Assembly (NCBI GenBank): GCA_036571765.1
Contig: BROE01000023.1
Location: forward strand, 6,111,272 to 6,175,271
DNA length: 64,000 bases
Direction of reading: 5' to 3'
Source: Plecoglossus altivelis
Taxonomy: Eukaryota > Chordata > Actinopteri > Osmeriformes > Plecoglossidae
How positions within the stretch are numbered: position 1 is the first letter of the stretch; each line of letters begins with the position of its first letter. The notes under the pieces were generated by a model. It was not told the origin of the DNA and ran no database searches. It saw only the letters and a program-made list of their open reading frames with translations. A program made the translations under genes and the position numbers. Shown piece after piece: positions 33,928 through 46,200 of the stretch.

Positions 33928-36070
33928 GCCATCATCAGAACATGAGACCAGACAAATACCTGACAGTAGTGAGGAGTGCTTCAACAGACATTCTTAAGAC
34001 AAACACACCTACGCGCATACACACACACACACACACACACACGATGTCTACAGGCAAGACAAGTACTCACAACCACGAGACTGTGTTCCAGTGCTCTCAC
34101 TCCCATGCAAGCATGCACGATTGAACACAGGTACAAACTCTCACCATCTCTCGCTCTTCCAGACGCACACAAAAAAAACTAAAACAAAAAAAACTAAAAC
34201 ACATTTGAGCAGAACAGGGACAGCAGCACAATTCATTGAAGTGTTTCTAAACGTGACCACTGGAGAGTCTGGGGTTCTGCAGCAGTCATTGACTTGGTGT
34301 TCTGTGTGCTAAAGTATCAAGACTGGCCGTTTCCTCCCCGTCAGAGTGGCGTACGGCGCGTGGTCAGGTTGGTGGGTGTTGAAAGTCAGAACGGTTGATA
34401 TAATACTGGCTCTCTCTAAGGAGGTCCTAGGACATTCATGGTCTAAGTTAGCAGCAGTTGTGGCGAGGCAAACGAACGGTTCAACATTTCAGGTGACAGG
34501 TCGACGAGCTCTTCCATGCAGGGTTAAAACGGCGAAATCACCATGCATGTTAGAAGGAAAACAACTCAGGACTGCAAACTCACAAGACGGAAAGCTAAAT
34601 CCAAAGTTCAAAAAGTTCATTTCCAACACGGTTGATTTCACTTCCATATTTTTTTTTATTTCTGATATTTTTTTCTATGATGTGGAAAGAACAACAACAA
34701 CAAAAAAAGAAGAGTTGAGAGCGGTAACCTAGACAACAGTAACAGTCTCTCCTGCTCCCTGACCCCCGACCCCCCCCCGCCCGCCTCCTTTCCCATCACT
34801 ACTCCTGAACCCCCGGCCACCACGCAGTGACCCGGGGCAAGCGCTATGGGCGCCCGTGACCTTTGCTCTGGCCTGTCTACATGCGTCTGCACGGGGTACT
34901 CCTGTCTCCAGTGTGTACATCCGTGTCTCTCTCCTCTCTCCTGTGTTGTCTCCCCCCCCCCTCCTCCTCCTCTCCTCCAAGACAACCCCTCCACAGTCAC
35001 AGTGTGCTCAGGTTGGACCCCCTGCCCTCTCTCTCCCCCCTCAGCTCCCACAGTGGTCACCTTGGTGCGGGCTAGGGAGGTGAGAGGCTGGAGACCTCGA
35101 CCTCCTGCCGCCTGTCAGCTCCCACAGTGGTCACCCAGGGGCGGGCCCTCTCTCCCCCCTTGGCTCCCACAGTGGTCACCCAGGGGCGGGCCCTGTCTCT
35201 CCCCTCGGCTCCCACAGTGGTCACCCAGGGGCGGGCCCTCTCTCCCCCCTCGGCTCCCACAGTGGTCACCCAGGGGCGGGCCCTCTCTCCCCCCTCGGCT
35301 CCCACAGTGGTCACCCAGGGGCTGGCTAGGGAGGTGGGAGGCTGGAGACCTCGACCCCCACCGTCTGTGGTCCTGGAGGAACAGGCATCAGGCGGATCTC
35401 AGTGAATCTGTCCTTCATATCCCACAATTCATACGTCAGATTCACGTTCGCAATCTGTCAGTTGTGTCTGTAAGGCTCTGAGAGTGACATCACCGTAGAG
35501 GGACCGGTGTGTGTTTTGGGGGGTGGAGGGGACAGTGGCCAATCAGGGTTGACCTTGTGACCTCTGGGCTAAGCCACAATTCTGTTGCTCCTCTCACTAC
35601 AGGTTCACTACTCAACTGTGCACACATACATACCTACACACACGCACACATGCACGCACACACACACACACACACCTCCCCAACGCTGTCCAATCCACTC
35701 AAGAGGACAAGCGCCTTGAATTTCTCGTTTGGCACCAGATTAGTCATTTTCTGGCCAGTCCCTCTCCCTTAAAACTCCTCGTCTGTCTGCAACAGTCCAG
35801 CACTTGTCCTGTGGTCATCCTGCCTCTGCTGGTCCTGTTCTCTCTTTAGGGAGGAAAAGAAAAAGACCACCTATCCTCCTTCTCACTCGTGAAACAAAAC
35901 AGAAACAAAACAAAACCACAAAAAAAAAAAAAGAAAAACGTTTTTTTTTCTTTTTTTTTCAAATTCAAGGCACAATGTCTATCAACTATCCTCCTGTCTG
36001 TCCGTCCGTCCGTCCGTCCGTCTGTCTACTCTTAAGGATCAGGGTCTGGAGACTCCTGGCTACCTCAGCG

Positions 36071-36102
<32 letters not shown>

Positions 36103-36681
36103 TTCCTACATCGTCTGCATCGCCTCTCCTCCGCAGACTAACACTGTTTACAGAGTCGGTTCTTTCACCTGGAAGATGAACTCCAGTTCAGAAAACCAGT
36201 GAATAAGCAAATCCCTCCCCCCCCCCCCAAAAAAAGAAAGAACAGAAACAGATCAAATAGAAAGAACCGTTTCCAGGAGGGAAAAAACGAAAGAAAAAGA
36301 AATGAAGCCTCGTCCTGTTTCTTGTTGTGACAGTATTTCTTTTAAAATCAAGTCGTATCCACCAGCTTCTTTTTGGCAAGCTAGTCTTCTCTCTCTCTTT
36401 CTCTTTTTTTTTTTTTTTTTTAAACCGTTTTTGTTTTAAATAAGCACTAAGCACTGATAGATAGGATACATACACCGTTAACGTGTGTTTTAAGTAGATG
36501 CTTGTCATTTTTTTGTACTTTCCCCCCCACTTCTCGTAAGTATGAATTTCAGGTATTTTGTCAGGTATTTTTCACTCATCCTGTTTTAAGGTTTTTAAGT
36601 TAATGCAAGCAGGGACAGAGTTTGCCATGAAGTCTTGCTCTAGACATGGTGGTGGGTCGTTAGGGGGCGTGACCAGACGCT
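33928..36681 (-). other. fxr2: Presumed fxr2 3' UTR
   Basis: No reading frame of any family is found between the fxr2 stop codon and the AATAAA at 33922. The stretch contains a CA tract (34019-34042), a 45-bp minisatellite (35044-35330), a CA tract (35625-35670), A/T homopolymers (about 35920-35960 and 36403-36421) and a gtcc repeat near 36000-36020. Assignment as UTR is inferred from position. Confidence 0.5.
35044..35330. repeat. 45-bp minisatellite in the fxr2 3' UTR region
   Basis: Units begin ctcccacagtggtcaccc at 35119, 35164, 35209, 35254 and 35299, with a diverged unit at 35044. The period is exactly 45 bp. The array is bracketed by direct repeats of about 33 bp (about 35070-35103 and 35323-35356, gctagggaggtg...). 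Because 45 is a multiple of three, it produces long repetitive but spurious reading frames on both strands. Confidence 0.95.
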
Positions 36682-38760
36682 CTACGAGACGCCGTTGACC
36701 AGGGTCAGGGTCTCGCTGGGCGTGGCCATGCCGTTGCTAGGGGAACGCTTGGCAGGCGTGCGCTCCTCCCTCTTGGTGCTGCTCCCGTTTTCCTGAGAGG
36801 GAGAGGAGACGATCAGATGCACTGTGTGAAGGAGTGTGTGAGTGTGTGTGTGCGTGTGTGTGCGTGTACCTTGGGCTCGGGGGCAGCGGGTGTGTCCTTC
36901 CGGGGCAGGTTCTGTCTGCTCTGGGACTCTGCCCTGGAGATGTAGTCTGCCACGGTCACTGCAAAACACAGACACCTCATCACTAAGCTCACTAGGACGG
37001 CACACGATTACCATGACAGCCCCCGCTCACGAGGACGGCCCCCGCTCACGAGGACGGCCCCCGCTCACGAGGACGGCCCCCGCTCACAAGGACAGCCTTG
37101 ACACAGAGCGCAGGAGGCTGGGGCTGTGTGTGACAGGGCAGACGGGGAGGAGCCAGGATGGCAGTACAGACACACACACACTCACCGCTCTCAACTGGCT
37201 GTCTGTCGCGGCTGGCCGAGCCTCCCTCGGGGCGGTTGCCACGGTTACGGCGGCGGCGGCTCCTGTTGCGGCGTTGGGGGCGTCCCTCTTCGTCTGGTGG
37301 AGAGACGGAGAGCGAGGGAGAGAGAGACAAAGGTGGATGATTTAACCACTCAGACATTTAAAGATAAGGCGCTCTGAAAACAGGTCTAACACTAGGCCAC
37401 TACCCCAGCAGTAAGGACGACCTCCAAAATGACCACCCGTCTTTCTTACCCAGTCCGTTCTCGTTGGGGCCGGCTTGGCCGTCTGACTCGTTGGCGGCGG
37501 CGTCCATCACGCTGGGCTCCTGGTCGTTACGGCGACGGCGCGAGCGTCTCCGGCGGTCACCGGGAACCACTCCCTCGCTGGTGTCCGTGTCTCCAGCCAG
37601 TTCGCCCTCCCCCTCCAGCAGGGAGAAGGGGTTACTGTCGGGATCCTTCAAGACTGGGGAGAGGGGAGGGAGAGACAAGCCTTTTAGACTCAACCTGCTG
37701 TACCACAGAGAGAGAGCGACAGAGAGAGCCCTACAACGAGAGAGCTCTACCTGAGCTGATGGAGTTGGTAGGCCTAGAGCTGGGGCCTCCTCGGCCACGC
37801 CCCATGTTGGTGCCACGCCCCCTGCCACCGCGGCGGGAGCCCCTGTCGTCACCTCCCACGCCGCGGGGACGCTGGTCGCGCTCCGACACCTCCTCTGACT
37901 CGGAGGCGTTGGAGAGCTCTGAGTTGGTGCCTGAGAGAGCGAGAGAGCGCGTGAGGAGGGGGACGTAAGAGGGTGTGGAAGAAGTCTCCATACAGGATGG
38001 GAGATGTAGTTCTTCCTCACCATATCCAGAGTACTGGGAGTTGGAGGGCCTGCGACCCCGGCCGCGGCCCCCGTAGGTGCGGGAGGTGTGGAGGGAGTTG
38101 CTGCTCTCGTCCGTCAGGTAGCCCTTCTCCCGGTCCCCGCCTGGACCCCCGCCGGTCCGGCCAGGCGCGGCGCGGTAGCCCACCCCGATCTGACGCAGCT
38201 GCTCATCTATCTGCAGGCGCTCCAGACGGAGCTGCTCTACTTCCTGGTGGAGAGAGAGAGAGGGTGAGGGAGAGAGGGTGAGAGAGAGGGCGAGGGAGAG
38301 AGAGGGCGAGGGAGAGAGAGGGCGAGGGAGAGAGAGGGCGAGGGAGAGAGAGGGCGAGGGAGAGAGAGGGAGAAAGGGATGGAAGGAGAGAGAAAGACGT
38401 AGAGAGAGATCTTCCATTTCCCCAAGGTTATCAAATGGCAGTTCCTTGATTGTTCCACACGCGATCACATGGCCCAATCATATACCTTTTATCTCATATT
38501 ATTAGAGCGTGTGACGCGTTTCTACTCTACTCTACTTTCTCCTTCTGCGATCATTAGAGTGTTAATAATCGCTTCATCTCTACTTTCTCCTTCTGTGCGT
38601 GAGTGACCTTTGGCCTGTCTAACCTTGGTCAGGTTCATTCAGGTCTGGCCATCTGTTCAGACCAGGTGTGTCACCCTTCGCTTCCCGAGAGCTGATTGGC
38701 TACTGGCCAGTGACCCTTGACCTCTGTATTTGGAAAGCCCTTGGGATGTGTGTGTCTGTG

Positions 38761-38821
<61 letters not shown>

Positions 38822-41237
38822 GGGAAGGGGTGTCAGATGAAATGTCTCACATAGCCGAGAGCTTCGGACAGCCCTGTTCAACCTGAGTGTGTGTGTGTGT
38901 GTGTGNGGGAGAGAGAGAGGGTGAGGGAGAGAGAGAGGGTGAGGGAGAGAGAGAGGGTGAGGGAGAGAGAGAGAGGGTGAGGGAGAGAGATGGAGACGCA
39001 TGCTGCTGCCATGTGACCTGTACCACTTTAAGAAGCACTTATTAGTCTCAGTCACAGGACCTTGTGGCAGTCTTTGAACAAAAACACACGCGCACACGCA
39101 GAAACGCAAAAATGCCCCTTTCAAGAGCCAAAACGATTATCCCAGAATGCCAGCGTCTTTCTTTCTCAGTCAAGAGCCGAGGGTGGGAGGGGGTGTGGGG
39201 CGTCTGAGGGCCGGGCTGCATGCAGAGGACGAGGGCTGAGCTAGGTGAGAAGGATGGCAGTGTGTGTGTGTGTGTGTGTGTGTGAGGGGCTGGAGGAGGG
39301 TGTCACTTCAGAATGTGCCAGCTGCCCTCATCAACAACAGCTGAGTCTGGTGGGAGGGGCTCCACTGGGGTGGGGGCGTTGGTGAGTACGTTATTTCTGG
39401 AGGACCAGACTCCAGCTATCCTGTAATCTACACTCCTGCCCCCCCCCCCCACAGCCTCCCCCAGCACCCAACCCTAGACCGTAGCTGAAACAGAGAGAAA
39501 GAGGAGGGGGGGTCTATTTATAAAAGTACATGGGGTAAGGGCAAAATGAGGTGCTCTCAGCAACTTTCCGTGTGTGTGTGTGTGTGTGTGTGTGTTCTGG
39601 GGGGGGGTCGCTTACCAGCTCTAACCACTCCACCCACTGCAACGCCCCCACATGCCTCCCTCTACTACAGTCTTGTGACCAGGCCAGTGGCTGATCTATA
39701 GAGGAAGGCTGCCTCAGGTGGGGGAGCAAGTGGATCCTGCTCTCTGTCAACAGGGGCCTGTACACTCCTCACTCAGATACACCTTGTGGCCTTTCCTCAT
39801 GCAGACAACTAACCAACCAACAACTAAACTTGAGGGACAGCGTGTGTGTGTGAGAGAGCGAGAGAGCAAGCGAGCGTGAGAGAGAGCGAGAGAGAGGGCG
39901 CTCACCTGTAGGTAGGCCACATGGTACTCCAGAAGGGCCTGGGCATTGCTGATGTTCTCCTTGGTTCCCACAAAGACAAAGGGGACCATGCCCTGAGGAA
40001 AGAGAGAGAGAGAGAGAGACAGAGAGAGAGGGAGGAGGAAGAGAAGATGACAGGACTGTTAACTAAAGGTACCCACCCACAGGTACCATAGGATCAAGTT
40101 TCATGATAGATGCATTTTGGTTTGTTGCCATGTAGCAGGGAACCCAAACCAATATCAGTTGGAAGACAGATGACAAACCATACATGGAGATGGTATACAG
40201 GAAAGCACACATCCATAGAACAGCGCTCCATGGACCGCCCTCCCCTCACTAAGCTAGTCTACACCAGCCAGGGGAATGGCATGCCTGCCACACTGAAAAC
40301 ATCTGCCAACACAGACAGCACAGCTGCACAGGCTACTGCTGACCTGTGCCTGCACTGGAGAGGCAGGTCACAGTGGCCCTGCTGTGGGCTGGACACACAC
40401 AGGCGCGCGCGCACGCACGCACGCACACACGGACACACACAGCGAATGCTGAAAGCTAGGCAGCAGAATGCAACACTGCAGGACATGTGTACACCCTGGT
40501 GCAGGACGGAGGTCTGTGAGGGGGGGAGGTGGAGAGGGGGGGAGGTGGAGACGGGGGAGGAGGGGTTTGAGCGGCTGAGCGCTCCATTCACCTCTTTGTT
40601 GCCAGCGGCAGTGTGGTCTCTGCCTGGCCCCTGCCTGCCTACCTCCTCCCGGGGAAGCTTTTTGTCGTTGTCCCCTTCGATGCGCACGCGCACCACGCCA
40701 GACTTGTCCACGATCTCCTGGATGACCTTGCCGTTTTTGCCGATGACCTTGCCTGTGGGACAGATAGGGGGAGGGAGAGAGAGAGATCAGGGGAGAGGCA
40801 GAGAGAGAGAGAAATCAGGGGAGAGGCAGAGAGAGAGAGAGAGAGAGAGATCAGGGGAGAGGCAGAGAGAGAGAGATCAGGGGAGAGGCAGTTAGACATC
40901 GGGGGCATGTGGGGGAGGAATGAAGAGGTGAGAGAGAGAGGGAGAGAGAAAGAGAGAGGGGGAGAGAGAGAGAGAGAGAAAACATCCAGTGACAGCAGGG
41001 GTAGAGGTGACAGACCAAGCAGATGTAGTGGAACCTCCCTGCAGCTTAAGGGGGGGGGGGCAGAGATGACAGGCCCATCGACCTGACTGAGCAGAGGCTG
41101 GAACACCAGGGCTTCCTGGACAGACAGGAAGTAAGAAGGTGTGCTCACCTACGAGGTTCCTGGGGACTTGGAAGAAGTCCTCTTTGAACTCCAGGTACAC
41201 TCTGGCCTGCTTCACTGCTTCTGGTGTCTGAAGACCA

Positions 41238-41274
<37 letters not shown>

Positions 41275-43188
41275 ATCGGAGCAGTCAGGAATTAGGAACA
41301 GCAAACGAACGCAATGTTGATAAGGAGGTTGACAGACTGTTGACCCCGCCCCCCACACACACACACACCCACCCACCTCTCCGTAGATTCTGAAGGTGCA
41401 GCTCTCCTCCTCCAGTTCGATGGCAGTGACTCCAGGCACCTTGCGGGCCTGCTGGATGTTGGCGCCGTGTGAGCCAATGGCCAGCCCCATCAGGTCCTCC
41501 CGCACGCGCACCTCCTCCTGATAGGCCGATGCCAGCTGCTTACTGGTCTGGGAGAGGGAACGAGAGTAGAAACAGGTGACCAAGACTGTGTGTGTGTGTG
41601 TGTCATTGAAGCTAGCTATGTGGTTGGATCAGTGACAAAGATCTACCTACAACAACAACTGACTACAGAATAGCGGACGTGATAAGAGCTAGACGTGTGT
41701 GCGCGTGTGCCTGTGTGTGTGTGTGTCTGTGCCTGTGCGTGTGTGTGTGTGTGTGTGTGTGTGCGCGTGTGTCTGTGCGTGCGCCTACCTCCAGATGCTT
41801 AGTAGCCTCTTCGTTGCGGGACATGAGCATGAGCTTGGTACGGATGCTCCGGAAGTGCATGTCACTCAGCAGGGCCGCACGCTTCACGCTGGTCTCGTTT
41901 GTTGACTGGGGGAGCAAACAGGGAAGAGGGGGTGAGATAGGGAGGAGGGGGTGCAGACAGGGAGAGGGGAGGTGGAGACACGGCAGGAGGAGGGTGAACA
42001 GGAGGAGGGGTTAAGAGAAGAAAGGGGTGAGACGGGGAGGAGGGGGTGTGATAGGGAGGAGGGGGTTAGAGAGGGAGGAGGGGGTGAGACAGGGAGGAGG
42101 GGGTGAGACAGCAGGGTCAACACTCCCTAGGTGAGTCTGCACATGTGACAGCATACTGACCAGCACTATGAGCTTGTGTGATTCGGCGCTGTAGAAGATG
42201 CAGTTGGCGCCGATGGCTTTCCTGAACTCTTTGTGGATGTTGTCGTTGGCGCAGCTGTTGGCGACAAACACAGAATTCCCATGATGGGAATTTTGGGGTT
42301 TTCCCAAAAAATGCTTGTTTTAAGGGCTTCTTCACAACAACAACAACAACATGCTTTGGCTGCTGAGAAGCGCTGACAGTACAAAAAGCTGTGCAGAGAG
42401 ACTGCCTTTGAACTACTTCCCAGCGTTGCTCTTAAGAAAAACGATGACACCACAGCGCCGCCCCAGTGGCCGGGCTGGCTTACTGCGGCGGCGCGAGAGG
42501 CGGGGGGGGAAGCGCTCACATGTCTTGGAGGTCCTCGGGGATAGCGATGGGAACTTTGTGGAAGGAGGAGCGGGAGGAGGGGCTGTTGGGGTTGACGGGC
42601 CGGATGCGCTCCGACGTGACGATCTCGTTGTACGTGGCGTCGCACGCGGCATACTCGATCACGTAGAACTGGAGGGGGTGAGAGCAGAGACAGGCGCTCT
42701 CAGAGACGAGAGGAACAGGACTCACTCCAACACACTTGCACTGCCCTTCGCTGGGGTGTAAACACCCAGTCATATATATATTAGTTGGACAAACATTTTA
42801 GGATGATTTGCTTATTGTCCCGATGCGGGGGAAACCATCGGAACGGCTCGAACCAACTACTGAGCGCACGGAGAAGATGTTGAAACTATGACTTTCCTAC
42901 ACAGCAACCGCTTGAGTCGTTTGGTTGAAACAAGGGGCACCCCAGGCAGGTTAAAGCAGACTGAAGCACTACCTTCCCCCCACTCAGGACCTCATACCCC
43001 TCCCTGCCACACCAGGGACTCATGGACAAGGCCCTCCCTCCCCCCCCCCAAGTTTATCAGAACATGACACCTCGCTTAATAATTCATTTAACAAACGTTT
43101 CGTTCGTTTGACAAATGAGGTTATTCTCCAGTTCCCTCGGAGAGAGAGAGAGAGAGAGAGAGAGGTAGGAGGGTTTGAACACACCACA

Positions 43189-43225
<37 letters not shown>

Positions 43226-46200
43226 ATGCTCCAGTATAAAAAAGCCATCAGGCAACACTCAACATTCCAGCGGGCTGTTATCACTGATCCAAACTCAGCT
43301 TCCAGGAGAACAGAGGACCTGCTGCTCCCACCACTGACCTGCTCCTTCACATGGTCTCTCACACACGTTTCATGTTACAGTACTGCTCATCCCACCATGG
43401 GCAGCGTACTACCTAACCCAGCTAACATGCAGTACAAACCTGTGACTAAGGTCAATCTAACAGGGGATAGGGAGGGTGTGTGTGGCTGGGTGAGTGTGTG
43501 TGTTTCTGTGGGTGGGACGATGTGTGTGGCTGTGTGAGTGTGTGCGGCTGTAGTAGTGACGATGTGTGTGGCTGTAGGAGTGAAGATGTGAGTGTTTATG
43601 TGAGTGTGTGTGGCTGTAGTGGTGAAGATGTGTGTGGTTGTGTGAGTGTGAGTGGTTGTGAGTGTGTGTGGCTGTAGGAGTGACGATGTGTGCGGCTGTG
43701 GGCGCGACTGACTGAGAGTATGTGAGGAAAAAAATCCATCACAATTTTCAAAGAAGAAATAACTCACTGGAAGCCACCAAATGAATCTCATAACATGAAT
43801 AAATTATGAAAGCCTGAAATCCTAAATACAGGGTTCTCTTAGACATTATTTCTCATTCTTAATGAGATTTCCCATCTTATTTTCCCCATTTCTCTTGGTG
43901 GTGAATCCCCCACCATCATCCCACACACACACACACACACAACCCCACACACAAAATACACCACTCCCCCTCCCCTCTAAGTGAGTGGCCCCCATGCCGG
44001 CCCCCGGCGTGATCCCGGCCCCTAACTCACCAGTCCCTGACTCACCTCTCCCTTCATCATTCGGACCCGGGCCAGCCACCAGCCACATGGCTCCTGCTCA
44101 TTGGCCCGTGAGTACACCTGGAGGAGGGGACAGGTTAGTGGAGTGGAGTGGAGGGGGATGTTAGGTCAACTCTGGCAGGACCTGGCCTGGTACATAATCT
44201 GCAACTATGAATGGGAGTATGCATGTTTGTGTGCGTTTCTGAATGTGTGTCACAGGTGGGTGGAGGACATGGTGGGGTCCTGCCTACCTCCACCTCCTCT
44301 CCCTCGCCAATGTCCTTGTGGTAGTCTGCTGGAGGAGGTAGACGAACGTCACTGAAGGGCAGCTGTCTCTCTGGCTGCCAACTACAGGGGAGAGAGACAC
44401 AGGGAGGGAGAGAGAGAGAGAGAGCGAGAGAGAGAGAGAGATAGAGAGAGAGACACACAGAGAGAGAGAGAGAGAGACACAGAGAGAGAGAGACACAGAG
44501 AGAAAGAGACAGAGAGAGAGAGACAAAGAGAGACAGAGGAGAGATAAAGTAAGAGGTGGGGGGTGTAAAGAGAGGGGAAACAAACCAACACACCTGTCAG
44601 TCAGCTCCTAGTCAACAACAGACAACAGGCTGTCAGCCCCCCCTTCACCGCACCCCATTGAAGCTAAACAGTCACCCAACAACTGTGGACACAGCTCACA
44701 CACCGAAACCACTTTGCGTTCTATGAAGACCTGCTAATGTACTGCTTCAGGGGATGACACTTCCTCATAACCAACCACTGGAGCAAAGCAGGCCTCATCA
44801 TAAATCACTGAGTTTGCTACGATACTGCACAACCAGAGACTTCATAACTACCTCTGGGGGAGGGGAGGGGGGAGGGGCGGAGGGGGGTGTAGTCCAGGCG
44901 TGGCAGGAGCCACTGTTTTACCCCCTCATGCCTGCATACCACCAGGGACTATTTTTAGGGACAGACCCCCTGATCCGACAGGCGGGGCAGAGCAGATAAG
45001 AGGAATGGGGGTCTGGGGACAGAGGAAAGAGAGAGACGGGGCTGGGGACAGAGGAGAGAGAGCGAGAGAGAGAGGGGGCTGGGGACAGAGGAGAGAGAGA
45101 GGGGGGGCTGGGGACAGAGGAGAGAGAGGGAGCTGGGGACACAGGAGAAAGAGGGGACTGGGGACACAGGAGAGAGAGGAAGCTGGGGACACAGGAGAGA
45201 GAGAGAGGGCTGGGGACAGGGGACAATAAGAAGAGAAAGTATATGGCTGGAAAGAGAAGGGTGGTAGAACTTGAAAGGGCTTATTTTGTTGGACAGCTGC
45301 AAGTCGTCCTAGCACATGTGTTAACAAGTATGGGGGGACAGCCGGTAAATAAACAACTACGGATGTTTTAGGGTAGAATACAGTGATGATGAGAAGGAAA
45401 CCACCTACTTGTTTTCAAATACTATTGTGAGGGAGTCTTCATGGACATCCTTGATGAAGCCCTAAAAACACAGAGGGGGGGGAACAAAAACAAACAAACA
45501 TTAAGATTCCTTTTAATTCCCTAGAAAACATGAGGTGGTCCCAGCCAAGCCACTGTGATGAACGCAGTTCGGAGCAGTAGCTCACACACAGACGCTATCC
45601 AGGCCGAGGAGCCGTCTAAGAGGGGGGGGGGGGGGGGCTTGTCTAGCATGGCTGCTTGACACCTCTCTGACTGCAAGCAGCCAGGAGACAGGGAGCTTGG
45701 CGAGTCCTTTAGACTGACCACACACACACACACACAAACACACACACTCAGAGTTCAATAAAATGTGAGTTAGTAGTGTGTCATCTGTGTGTGATTCGAT
45801 GAAGAGTGGGAGAGAAGTGTGTGTGTGTTGGCAGGAAACCCACATGTTCTACAAACTTGCGTACCCACCCTTCAGTTCGTAAGGCAGGCACCATGTGACT
45901 ACCGGTGGATATAGCAGACACCCATCTATAGGGAGGACATGACACTATCCATGATCAACTGCCAAGTGAAAAAGAGAGAGAGAGCGAGGAAAAATAGATC
46001 TATATCTGTTGCTCGTCCATCACTGCCCTCCACAAATCTGTCCTCGTGCCCGGGGCCTTTTTACATTGGGACGGGGGAGGGGGTGCCACTGTGACACTAC
46101 CTTATAAGGGACTGAGGGGGGTCTCTCAAGAGGGAGAGAACCAGAGCCAGGAGAGGGAAGACGGGGAGGAGGATTTCACATTTCACCTGCTGGAAGAGGG

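Noticed and set aside
34846..35481. 211-codon repetitive Pro/Ser/Trp-rich frame
   Set aside because: The 45-bp minisatellite period is divisible by three, which keeps frames open. The region lies in the presumed fxr2 3' UTR.
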